Assembly (NCBI GenBank): GCA_964492485.1
Contig: CAZBKM010000001.1
Coordinates: 124,001-188,000 of the forward strand
DNA length: 64,000 bases
Direction of reading: 5' to 3'
From: UBA5336 sp964492485
GTDB lineage: Bacteria; Pseudomonadota; Alphaproteobacteria; Caulobacterales; Hyphomonadaceae
Shown here: piece after piece, positions 34,323 to 42,503 of the stretch
Numbering within the stretch: the first letter of the stretch is position 1
Layout: every line of letters begins with the position of its first letter
The notes under the pieces: model-generated
What the model was told of the DNA's origin: nothing
The model's database searches: none
What the model saw: the letters and a program-made list of their open reading frames with translations, nothing else
Translations under genes and position numbers: made by a program

Positions 34323-35102
34323 ATGTCGTCGACGCCCCGCCTCTATGTCACATCCGCCCTGGCCGAGGACGGCTATGTGGCCGTCAATGAGGGTCAGGCG
34401 AAGTATCTGAGCCGGGTGATGCGCCTAAGGGTGGGGGACCGGGTGCGTGTCTTCAACGGGCGGGATGGCGAATGGGACGGCGTCATCGACCATTTCGAGG
34501 GCAAGACCCTGTTGCTCAAGGTCAAGGCCCAGCGCCGCACCCAGTCCCAGGGGGCCAGTCTCAGCCTGCTGTTTGCGCCGCTCAAGAAGACCAGAACCGA
34601 TTTCGTCGTCGAGAAGGCGACCGAGCTGGGCGTGGCATCGATCCAGCCCGTATTCACGGCGCGCACCCAGCCGGGCCGGGTCAACACGGACCGACTGCAG
34701 GCGCTCGCCATGGAAGCCGCCGAGCAGACCGAGCGCATGGACCTGCCCCTCATCCTGCCGGCCGTGCCGCTGCCGCAGGCGCTGGACGGGCTGGACCGGT
34801 CGGTGACGCTCTATTTCTGCGACGAGGCGGGTGACGAGGCGGACGCACCCTGGGGGGGAACGCCCGGACGCGCCAGACCGATGGTCGACGTGCTTGCCGC
34901 GCGCGAGATCGGGCCGGCGGCCATCCTGATCGGGCCGGAGGGTGGCTTTTCCCCGGAGGAACGCCGCGACCTTCGCGGCAGGGCCGGCACGGTGCCGGTG
35001 GGCCTGGGACCGCGCATCCTGCGGGCCGAGACGGCCGCCGTGGCCGCGCTGGCGCTGTGGCAGGCCGAACATGGCGACTGGCGGGGCCTGACCACATCCT
35101 GA
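34323..35102 (+). CDS. rsmE: 16S rRNA m3U1498 methyltransferase
   Basis: A 259-residue RsmE, which methylates N3 of U1498 in 16S rRNA. An N-terminal PUA-like domain (YLSRVMRLRVGDRVRVFNG) is followed by a SPOUT domain with FVVEKATELGVASIQPV, EQTERMDLP, LIGPEGGFSPEERRDL and GLGPRILRAETA, the knot that binds SAM. No strong ribosome site precedes the ATG, so initiation could be leaderless. Only 56 bases separate it from the divergent aldehyde dehydrogenase. Confidence 0.95.
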   Translation: MSSTPRLYVTSALAEDGYVAVNEGQAKYLSRVMRLRVGDRVRVFNGRDGEWDGVIDHFEGKTLLLKVKAQRRTQSQGASLSLLFAPLKKTRTDFVVEKATELGVASIQPVFTARTQPGRVNTDRLQALAMEAAEQTERMDLPLILPAVPLPQALDGLDRSVTLYFCDEAGDEADAPWGGTPGRARPMVDVLAAREIGPAAILIGPEGGFSPEERRDLRGRAGTVPVGLGPRILRAETAAVAALALWQAEHGDWRGLTTS

Positions 35103-35202
35103 CGTCCGGACGGGCCGTCAAACGCGCGAAATGGGGGCGGGGTGTTGGCGACGGTGTCATTCGGGCTTAACTGCAGCCAATCACGGGTGAAGGCCGAAGG
35201 CG

Positions 35203-36582
35203 ATGACGACACCGACTTCCGAAATCGACGAGGCCGCGCCTCGCGTGGCGTCCAGGGCCGAGCTGGTCGAATGGATGGAGGCCGGCTGCAAGCCGGAGTC
35301 CGACTGGCGAATCGGCACCGAACACGAAAAGTTCGGCTTCATCTGGGAGGGGCTGAAGCCCTTGCCCTATGAGGGAGAGGTGTCGGTGCGCGCGCTTCTG
35401 GAGGGTCTACGCGACCGGTTCGGCTGGACGGGCATCGAGGAAGGGGGACACCTGATCGGGCTCCAGCGAGACGGGGCCAGCGTCAGCCTGGAGCCCGGTG
35501 GCCAGTTCGAGCTGTCGGGCGCGCCGCTGCAGCACATACATGAGACCTGCAACGAGGTCGGCCAGCACCTTTGCGAGGTGCGCGACGTCGCCGACCCGCT
35601 GGGGGTAGGGTTCCTGGGCCTCGGCGTGTCACCGAAGTGGAGTTATGAGGAAACGCCCGTGATGCCGAAGGGCCGCTACGGAATCATGCGATCCTACATG
35701 AAGCGCGTCGGTCGGCTGGGTCATGAGATGATGTTCCGGTCCTGCACGGTTCAGGTGAACCTCGATTTTTCGAGCGAAGCCGACATGGTGAAGAAGCTGC
35801 GCGTCTCCCTGGCGCTGCAACCCCTCGGCACGGCCCTGTTCGCAAACTCGCCGTTCATGGAAGGTCGCACCAATGGCCATCTGAGTTACCGGTCCCACAT
35901 CTGGACCGATACCGATCCCGACCGCACCGGCATGTTGCCCTTCGCCTTCGAGGACGGGTTCGGCTTCGAGCGCTATGTCGACTATGCACTCGACGTACCG
36001 ATGTATTTCGTCCGGCGCGGCGGGCGATACATCGACGCGGCAGGCCTCAGTTTCCGGGATTTCATGGAAGGCCGTCTCGACATCCTGCCCGGCGAACGCC
36101 CGGCTCTGGATGACTGGGCCGACCATCTTTCGACCATCTTCCCGGAAGTGCGTCTCAAGCGCTTCCTGGAGATGCGCGGCTCCGACTCCGGACCCTGGAG
36201 CCGCCTGTGCGCCTTCTCCGCGTTCTGGACCGGCCTCCTCTACAATTCCGACGCCCTCGACGCGGCCTGGCAGCTGGTCAGGTCCTGGACCGCGGGCGAA
36301 CGTGAAGCAATGCGCCAGTCCGTGGCGGTCCTGGGCTTGCGAACCCCGATACCGGGCGGACGGACCCTGAAGGATCTGGGCGAGGAGGTTCTCGCCATCG
36401 CCCGCGCCGGCCTTAAGGCACGGGGGCGGCTGTCGGTTTCGGGCGACGACGAGACCGGGTATCTCACGGAACTGGAGGAGATCGCCGACAGTGGCATCAC
36501 GCCGGCGGAGCGGCTCCTGGAACGCTACCACACCGAATGGGGCCGGCGGGTGGAGCCGGTCTTCGAGGCCTGCGCCTATTGA
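35203..36582 (+). CDS. gshA: Glutamate-cysteine ligase (plant-type)
   Basis: A 459-residue glutamate-cysteine ligase of the plant/alphaproteobacterial type, the first enzyme of glutathione synthesis. Diagnostic segments: WRIGTEHEKFGFIWEG (about 26-41), GQFELSGAPLQHIHETC, PKGRYGIMRSYM, FRSCTVQVNLDFSSEADM and LALQPLGTALFANSPF. It is active in the cytoplasm with ATP and Mg2+. Start ATG 35203 follows AAGG. The stop codon borders a short degenerate repeat (copy F). Confidence 0.95.
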   Translation: MTTPTSEIDEAAPRVASRAELVEWMEAGCKPESDWRIGTEHEKFGFIWEGLKPLPYEGEVSVRALLEGLRDRFGWTGIEEGGHLIGLQRDGASVSLEPGGQFELSGAPLQHIHETCNEVGQHLCEVRDVADPLGVGFLGLGVSPKWSYEETPVMPKGRYGIMRSYMKRVGRLGHEMMFRSCTVQVNLDFSSEADMVKKLRVSLALQPLGTALFANSPFMEGRTNGHLSYRSHIWTDTDPDRTGMLPFAFEDGFGFERYVDYALDVPMYFVRRGGRYIDAAGLSFRDFMEGRLDILPGERPALDDWADHLSTIFPEVRLKRFLEMRGSDSGPWSRLCAFSAFWTGLLYNSDALDAAWQLVRSWTAGEREAMRQSVAVLGLRTPIPGGRTLKDLGEEVLAIARAGLKARGRLSVSGDDETGYLTELEEIADSGITPAERLLERYHTEWGRRVEPVFEACAY

Positions 36583-36587
36583 GGCTT

Positions 36588-36625
36588 GGGCCGGTGCCCA
36601 CGTCGCTTGAAAAGGCTTGAAACGC
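36588..36625. repeat. Dispersed intergenic repeat, copy F (half copy, degenerate)
   Basis: CCGGTGCCCACGTCGCTTGA followed by AAAGGCTT resembles CCGGTTTCCACTTCGCTTGA and AAATGCTC of copy A over about 30 bases. It lies just after the gshA stop. Orientation is the opposite of the full copies, and the rest of the gap to the transporter shows only a short GGCCGAAAGGCC hairpin, so this assignment is weak. Confidence 0.35.
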
Positions 36626-36807
36626 TGGCCGAAAGGCCGGTCGCAGGGGCAGTCCTTGCGTTTCAGACCATGATTTTCGGCTGTTGAGCCCCGGAAACGC
36701 GTTCCAGTCGAATTTCCTTGCTTGAGCCTTTGGGTTGGACGTGGTGGATGGTGCGGACGTCATGTTTTTCCGCGCCGCTCCGCCGCAAGCCGTCAAGGGA
36801 CCTCGCC

Positions 36808-38550
36808 ATGACCGATACGACCGCCCCGGCCGGGGCTGCAGGCGCCGATGCGCGTCCCGAATTCATGGGCCATCCACGGGGGCTCGTCGTCCTGTTCTTC
36901 GCGGAAATGTGGGAGCGCTTCTCCTATTACGGAATGCGCGGGCTCCTGGTGCTCTACCTGACCTGGCATTTCCTGTTCGAGGCCGACGAGGCGTTCACCC
37001 TTTATGGCGCCTATGTGGCACTCGTCTATCTGGGGCCGCTTCTCGGCGGCTACCTGGCCGACCGGTATCTCGGATTCCGGAAGGCGGTAACCTTCGGAGC
37101 GGTGCTGCTCGTGGCCGGTCACGCCCTGATGGGATTTCACGGCGCTCCGGCGCAGGAAACGCTCAGGGTGGGGGATGAGACCTACAGGCTCGAACGGGCC
37201 GATTATGACGAAGATCGCAACCGCTTCCTCATGATGGACGGTGAGCGCTTTTCGGTCCAGCGTTTCGAGCAGCCCGAGAAGGGCTCGCCGATCCGGTTCG
37301 TCACCATCGAACGCGAGGGTGAGGCGCTCTCCTTCGAGGGCACGCTCGAGCGGACGCGCAGCCCGCTGCACACACAGATTCTTTTCGCCGCGCTGGCCCT
37401 CATCGTCGCCGGGGTCGGCTTCCTGAAGCCCAACATCTCCGCCGCCGTCGGCGCGCTGTACGAGGAGGGCGACCGGCGGCGCGATGCGGGATTCACCATC
37501 TATTACATGGGCATCAATCTCGGATCGCTGCTGGCGGGCATCTTCTGTTCCCTGGCGGCGGCCATGTTCGGCTGGGCCTACGGCTTCGGACTGGCAGCCA
37601 TCGGCATGGTGGCCGGTCTCATCGTGTTCGTCCGGGGACAGCACTGGCTGGAGGGTCGCGCAGAGCCTCCGGCAGATGCGGGACTGAAGCAGACCGTTGT
37701 ACCGGGACTGACCCGCGAGCACGCGGTCTATCTCGCGGGACTTGCCTTTGCCGCGGTCGCCTATGGCCTGTTGCAGATTGCAAACCTGATGTCGCTGGCC
37801 ATGCATGCGGTGTTCGCCGTTACGACCACCGCGATCCTCGGTTACATGCTGACGAAGCTGGAGCGCGAAGCACGTGATCGGATGCTGGGTCTGCTCGTCC
37901 TTGTCGTGACCTCCGTCCTGTTCTGGACGCTGTTCGATCAGGGACCGAGCTCGCTCAACCTCTTCGCGGCGTCTCATGTGGACATGTCGGTCGGAGGCAT
38001 GGACGTCCCCGCACCCGTCCTTCAGTCGGCGAACCCGGCCTTCATCATCCTGTTCGCGATTCCGGTCGCGGCGTTGTGGACGCTTCTGGGCAAGCGCGAC
38101 CGGGAACCGAATGTCTTCTTCAAGTTTGCGCTTGCCATGATCCAGATCGGGGCCGGTTTCTATGTGCTGAATGTCGGTATCGGTCTGGCGGAGGCTGGCC
38201 CTGACGGCGCGCTGGAGATCAGCGTCATCTTCATCCTGCTGATGTATCTGTTGCATACGACCGGCGAGCTGTTCCTGTCTCCCGTCGGTCTGTCGGCGGT
38301 GACCAAACTCTCGGTGAAGTCGCTGGTGGGCTTCATGATGGGCTACTGGTTCCTGGCTTCGTCTTACGCCAACATCATCGCCGCCCAGGTCGCCCGCGCG
38401 ACGCAGGTACCGGAAGGTGCACCCCCGCAGGAAAGCCTCGACGCCTACAACGCCGTCTACTTCCAGCTCGGCTCATCGGCCGTGGCGCTTGGGGTCGGCC
38501 TGCTCATTGCAATGCCGCTTCTGAAGCGCCTGCTCCATGGCGTGAAGTAG
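36808..38550 (+). CDS. POT/PTR family proton-coupled oligopeptide transporter
   Basis: A 580-residue peptide:proton symporter with about 14 membrane segments. The POT signature EMWERFSYYGMRGLLVLYL (about 33-51) is the proton-coupling ExxERFxYYG motif; GFLKPNISAAVGALYEEGD and GELFLSPVGLSAVTKL are also typical. A polar insertion of about 75 residues (near 115-195, with many Arg, Glu and Asp) separates helices 3 and 4 and is not usual in the family; by topology it should face the periplasm. AAGGGA lies seven bases before ATG 36808. It likely imports di- or tripeptides. Confidence 0.9.
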   Translation: MTDTTAPAGAAGADARPEFMGHPRGLVVLFFAEMWERFSYYGMRGLLVLYLTWHFLFEADEAFTLYGAYVALVYLGPLLGGYLADRYLGFRKAVTFGAVLLVAGHALMGFHGAPAQETLRVGDETYRLERADYDEDRNRFLMMDGERFSVQRFEQPEKGSPIRFVTIEREGEALSFEGTLERTRSPLHTQILFAALALIVAGVGFLKPNISAAVGALYEEGDRRRDAGFTIYYMGINLGSLLAGIFCSLAAAMFGWAYGFGLAAIGMVAGLIVFVRGQHWLEGRAEPPADAGLKQTVVPGLTREHAVYLAGLAFAAVAYGLLQIANLMSLAMHAVFAVTTTAILGYMLTKLEREARDRMLGLLVLVVTSVLFWTLFDQGPSSLNLFAASHVDMSVGGMDVPAPVLQSANPAFIILFAIPVAALWTLLGKRDREPNVFFKFALAMIQIGAGFYVLNVGIGLAEAGPDGALEISVIFILLMYLLHTTGELFLSPVGLSAVTKLSVKSLVGFMMGYWFLASSYANIIAAQVARATQVPEGAPPQESLDAYNAVYFQLGSSAVALGVGLLIAMPLLKRLLHGVK

Positions 38551-38598
38551 CCGACCGGACGACGCGTTGCGCCAAGCCAATGGCGAATGCCCTGGCGA

Positions 38599-39024
38599 TC
38601 AGGGGCGGGGCGCGCGGAAAACGAACAGCCGGTTGACGAGATAATTCACCGTGAAGGAAATAGCGGCACCCATCGCGAAATAGCCAGGCTCCATCCACCA
38701 GGCCGGGGGCATCGCGGTTTCCAGGAGGCCAATGGTGCCCACGCGGCTGACGAAGGCCGCAGTCAGCGCGCCGAGATTGCCCAGGAGCCGCTTGACGGAT
38801 ACGCCGGACGCCGGACGCTGGAAGGTCCAGAACTCATGGACGAAATAGAAGGCGACACCCACCGTCAGGAAGCCGATGGCCGCCGAGGCCGTCAGTGACA
38901 GGGGCGTCGCATAGCTCAGGGCGAGCGTCAGGACCGCGTCAAGACCCAGCGCCGCGAAGGAGGCTAGCGCGAAGCGGACCTCCGACCTGGCCGTGAGGCC
39001 GCCAAGCCGGTCCCGGCGGCTCAT
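38599..39024 (-). CDS. GtrA family membrane protein
   Basis: A 141-residue protein with four hydrophobic helices (FALASFAALGLDAVLTLAL, SAAIGFLTVGVAFYFVHEFW, LGNLGALTAAFVSRVGTIG and YFAMGAAISFTVNYLVNRLF), the GtrA pattern ending in NYLVNRLFVF. GtrA proteins help move polyprenyl-linked sugars across the membrane. It lies five bases after rpsD, so it is expected to share its transcript. The glycosyltransferase partner is not adjacent. Confidence 0.88.
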   Translation of the reverse strand: MSRRDRLGGLTARSEVRFALASFAALGLDAVLTLALSYATPLSLTASAAIGFLTVGVAFYFVHEFWTFQRPASGVSVKRLLGNLGALTAAFVSRVGTIGLLETAMPPAWWMEPGYFAMGAAISFTVNYLVNRLFVFRAPRP

Positions 39025-39029
39025 TCCAA

Positions 39030-39647
39030 CTAGGACGAATAGAATTCGACCACCTGCGCCGGTTCCATCTGAACCGGGTAGGGCACGTCATTCAGGGTGG
39101 GGATCCGCGTATAGGTCGCCGTCATCGCCTTCGGGTCGACGTCGATGTAATCCGGCACGTCGCGTTCGCTCGAGCCCAGCGCTTCCAGGACGAGCGCCAT
39201 GCTGCGGGACTTCTCGCGAACCTCCACCACATCGCCCGGCTTCAGGCGATAGGATGGAATGTTGGTCTTCACGCCGTTCACCTTGACATGGCCATGGTTC
39301 ACGAACTGGCGCGCCGCAAAGATCGTCGGCACGAATTTGGAGCGGTAGACGAATGCATCGAGGCGGGACTCGAGAAGGCCGATCAGGTTCTCGGCGGTGT
39401 TGCCCTTGATCCGGTTGGCCTCGTCATAGGTCTTGCGGAACTGCTTTTCAGTGATGTCGCCATAATGGCACTTCAGCTTCTGCTTCGCCATCAGCTGCAT
39501 GCCGTAGTCGGACAGCTTGGTGCGCCGGCCCTGGCCATGCTGACCTGGCTTGTAGGCGCGCTTGTTGACCGGAGACTTGGGGCGACCCCAGATGTTCTCG
39601 CCAACACGGCGATCGATCTTGTACTTCGTCGAGTGACGACGCGACAT
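39030..39647 (-). CDS. rpsD: 30S ribosomal protein S4
   Basis: A 205-residue S4: MSRRHSTKYKIDRRVGENIW, then KLKCHYGDITEKQFRKTYDE and LESRLDAFVYRSKFVPTIFA. The S4 RNA-binding domain occupies about residues 95-158 (FVNHGHVKVNGVKTNIPSYR). The zinc-binding Cys cluster seen in some S4 paralogues is absent. GAGG precedes ATG 39647. It initiates assembly of the 30S subunit and is not in the alpha operon here. Confidence 0.97.
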   Translation of the reverse strand: MSRRHSTKYKIDRRVGENIWGRPKSPVNKRAYKPGQHGQGRRTKLSDYGMQLMAKQKLKCHYGDITEKQFRKTYDEANRIKGNTAENLIGLLESRLDAFVYRSKFVPTIFAARQFVNHGHVKVNGVKTNIPSYRLKPGDVVEVREKSRSMALVLEALGSSERDVPDYIDVDPKAMTATYTRIPTLNDVPYPVQMEPAQVVEFYSS

Positions 39648-39787
39648 GGAAACCTCGTTTTCGACGCGGACCGGCACCGGGCTGTCTGCCCGCTGCGATT
39701 TCAACGGCGGTATCCGCACCACCCGTCATGAAACCGCGTGATCAACCCCACAGGACCGCACCTGTCAAGTCATCGCCGCACACCGGT

Positions 39788-40321
39788 TCAGCGCATGTCT
39801 GCGCCGCCGGTCTCTTCGGGCGGGGTCTCATCCGGCGCAGCGCCTGACGCCGGATCGACATCTGCGTCCTCTGCCCGGGCATCGGGGTTCCAGCGATACA
39901 TCTTGTTCACGACACAGCGCTGGGGTGGGATGCCGGTCCGGTCGTTGAAGCCGAACACCGAGTCCGAGGCATAGAGATTGTCGCCACGCGTCAGGCAGCT
40001 CGTCGTGGACGACACGCCCAGGGACAAGGCGCGGTCCAGGTTGAAGCATGGGCCAAAGGTCTCGATCAGATAGGATGTGTTGGCGCCCACCTCGACCACC
40101 ACGGACCGCCGTGTCGTTTCCGTGAAGCCGTTGATGTTAGAGGCGAAACAGATCCGGTCGACCTCCTCGCCGCGGCGCGGATCCGGTGTCGTGGCCTCGG
40201 CGGTGTCGCCATCGGTTGCGCCCGTGGCCGTGCAGGCCGCAAGCGCCAGACCCGCGACGAGGGCGGCCGCGAGGCCGCTCCAGGCAGGGCGACGGCGGGG
40301 CAGGTCTTGCGACAACGTCAT
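39788..40321 (-). CDS. DUF6491 lipoprotein
   Basis: A 177-residue putative lipoprotein. The signal ends in LAGLALAACTATG with a good lipobox (LAAC, Cys near residue 30). The body has RICFASNINGFTETTRRSVV, VGANTSYLIETFGPCFNLDR and SSTTSCLTRGDNLYAS, the DUF6491 arrangement with conserved cysteines. The C-terminus is a Pro/Glu/Asp-rich tail. Function unknown. It stands alone between rpsD and gatA. Confidence 0.82.
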   Translation of the reverse strand: MTLSQDLPRRRPAWSGLAAALVAGLALAACTATGATDGDTAEATTPDPRRGEEVDRICFASNINGFTETTRRSVVVEVGANTSYLIETFGPCFNLDRALSLGVSSTTSCLTRGDNLYASDSVFGFNDRTGIPPQRCVVNKMYRWNPDARAEDADVDPASGAAPDETPPEETGGADMR

Positions 40322-40503
40322 TCTTGTCCTCCTCGCGAGAAAATTGGCCGGTCACAGGATCTATATCGTTGATGAACGGCGTCCGAACAGGGGACGGCTG
40401 CAGAGCGCACGGCGGGGGGCGGCCTTGCGTTTGGCGCAGTGACGCGCTTACGAAGGCGGCTTGCACCTTTCCCTGCAGCGACGAGCGGACGACCGACCCT
40501 GCC

Positions 40504-41988
40504 ATGAGCGATCTGACCCGACTGACCCTGGCTGCCGCCCTCGACGGCCTGGCCGACAAGCGCTTCTCGGCGCGCGAACTGACGGACGCCTTCCTTGCGC
40601 GGATCGAGGCGGCCAATCCCGCGCTCAACGCCTTTGTCGTCACGACCGCCGAGCGCGCGCGCGAGATGGCCGACGCCAGCGATGCGCGCCGTGCGCGCGG
40701 TGAGGCGCTGGCGCTCGACGGGGCACCGCTGGGGGTCAAGGACCTGTTCTGCACCAGGGGCGTTCGCACCACCGCCTGCTCCAACATTCTTGGCGAGTTC
40801 ACGCCGACTTACGAGTCCACGGTCACGCAGAAACTCTGGGATGCAGGTGCGGTGATGCTGGGCAAGCTCAACATGGACGAGTTTGCCATGGGCTCGTCGA
40901 ACGAGACCTCGCGGTTCGGCCCCGTGACCAATCCCTGGCGCCGGCGCGGCGACAACCGTCCGCTCACGCCGGGCGGATCGTCAGGCGGTTCGGCCGCAGC
41001 GGTGGCGGCCGATCTCTGCCTTGCGGCCACGGCATCCGACACCGGCGGATCGATCCGTCAGCCGGCCGCGTTCACTGGAACCGTAGGGATCAAGCCCACC
41101 TATGGCCGCGCCAGCCGCTACGGCATGGTAGCGTTTGCGTCGTCCCTCGATCAGGCCGGCCCGATCGCGAAGACCGTCGAGGATGCCGCAATCCTACTCG
41201 GCGCCCTGTGCGGCCATGATCCTCGCGATTCCACCTCACTCGATGTGGAGACCCCGAACTGGCGCGAGGCCCTGTCGCAACCCGTGAAGGGAATGAGGAT
41301 CGGGATTCCGCGGGAATACCGCGTCGACGGCATGTCGGCGGAGATCGATGCCCTGTGGCAACAGGGGATCGACTGGCTCAGCGCGGAGGGCGCCGAGATC
41401 GTCGAGGTCTCGCTGCCCCACACCCGATATGCGCTGCCGGTCTATTACATCGTCGCACCCGCCGAGGCGTCGTCCAACCTCGCGCGCTATGACGGGATGC
41501 GATACGGGTTGCGTGTCGCCGGCGACGACCTGCTCGCCACCTATGAGGCGACGCGCGCCCAGGGCTTCGGAGACGAAGTCCAGCGCCGCCTCATGATCGG
41601 CACCTATGTGCTCTCCTCGGGTTACTACGATGCCTATTATCTCAAGGCCCAGAAGGTGCGGACCCGGATCCTGAAGGATTTCCAGGACGCCTTCGACAAA
41701 TGCGATGCGCTGCTGACCCCGACCTGTCCGAGTGCCGCCTTCGCCTTTGGCGAGAAGAAGGACGATCCGGTGCAGATGTACCTGAACGACGTTTTCACGG
41801 TCACGGCAAACCTGGCCGGTCTTCCGGGGCTGTCCCTGCCGGCCGGTCGGGACGGCGATGGCCTGCCTCTTGGCCTTCAGGTGATCGGAAAGGCGCTGGA
41901 CGAGGCCGCGTGTTTCCGGGTCGGCGCGGCGCTGGAACGGTCGGCCGGCTTCGATGCACGGCCGGAGCCCTGGTGGATGGCGACTTGA
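40504..41988 (+). CDS. gatA: Aspartyl/glutamyl-tRNA amidotransferase subunit A
   Basis: A 494-residue amidase-signature subunit of GatCAB, which converts Glu-tRNA(Gln) and Asp-tRNA(Asn). The catalytic Lys is in GVKDLFCTRG (about 78), the two serines in PGGSSGGSAAAVA (about 155) and SDTGGSIRQPAAF (about 179). Length is normal. The start ATG 40504 begins MSDLTRLTLAAAL. Neither gatC (usually just upstream) nor gatB (usually downstream) is adjacent, so the complex is encoded at more than one locus. Confidence 0.95.
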   Translation: MSDLTRLTLAAALDGLADKRFSARELTDAFLARIEAANPALNAFVVTTAERAREMADASDARRARGEALALDGAPLGVKDLFCTRGVRTTACSNILGEFTPTYESTVTQKLWDAGAVMLGKLNMDEFAMGSSNETSRFGPVTNPWRRRGDNRPLTPGGSSGGSAAAVAADLCLAATASDTGGSIRQPAAFTGTVGIKPTYGRASRYGMVAFASSLDQAGPIAKTVEDAAILLGALCGHDPRDSTSLDVETPNWREALSQPVKGMRIGIPREYRVDGMSAEIDALWQQGIDWLSAEGAEIVEVSLPHTRYALPVYYIVAPAEASSNLARYDGMRYGLRVAGDDLLATYEATRAQGFGDEVQRRLMIGTYVLSSGYYDAYYLKAQKVRTRILKDFQDAFDKCDALLTPTCPSAAFAFGEKKDDPVQMYLNDVFTVTANLAGLPGLSLPAGRDGDGLPLGLQVIGKALDEAACFRVGAALERSAGFDARPEPWWMAT

Positions 41989-42029
41989 GGCGGCCTTGCG
42001 ATCGGCGAGAGGTTCCCTAGCTTGATCTG

Positions 42030-42440
42030 ATGGGTCGGATTTTCGCCTACACCACGGCTGGAACGATTGTCGGGCTGGCGATCCTGTATGCCAGTTTTCG
42101 GCAGGCAGGGATCGATCTTCTGTCGCCCCAGGTGCGCATGACGGCGCTGCTGTGTGTCGTCACGGCCTTCTATGTCTCCCTGAGACTTTCGATGCTCGCC
42201 AACCGGTTCCTCGAACGGCGCGCCGATGCGCGCGAGGCAGCGGAGACGGGTGTGGACGCGAAAGGGCGCGGAGCCGAGGGATCCACCCCACGCGCCAACC
42301 CATTCCGTCGCTGGGGTCGCTCATCGGCACTGGATGCCCGCATGGCTGAACGCCGCGCCAGGGTTGCGCGCGCGCGGGCCCGGCAGGGCGCGGAGCAGGC
42401 CCCCGACACGGACAGCGAGGGCGGACCGAACCGTGGCTGA
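42030..42440 (+). CDS. Hypothetical small membrane protein
   Basis: A 136-residue protein I do not recognise. Two hydrophobic helices (TTAGTIVGLAILYASF and VRMTALLCVVTAFYVSL, residues about 8-50) are followed by a charged C-terminal tail of about 80 residues rich in Arg, Ala and Glu (MAERRARVARARARQGAE). It is compact and its codon use resembles its neighbours. It sits between gatA and the convergent acyl-CoA synthetase with no clear operon partner. No ribosome site stands out before ATG 42030. Confidence 0.6.
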   Translation: MGRIFAYTTAGTIVGLAILYASFRQAGIDLLSPQVRMTALLCVVTAFYVSLRLSMLANRFLERRADAREAAETGVDAKGRGAEGSTPRANPFRRWGRSSALDARMAERRARVARARARQGAEQAPDTDSEGGPNRG

Positions 42441-42503
42441 CCCAATGGCACAGCGCGGTCTCCCGCGCGGGCCCCGTCATCGTCGCGTTCGTCTGAAGCC
42501 GCC

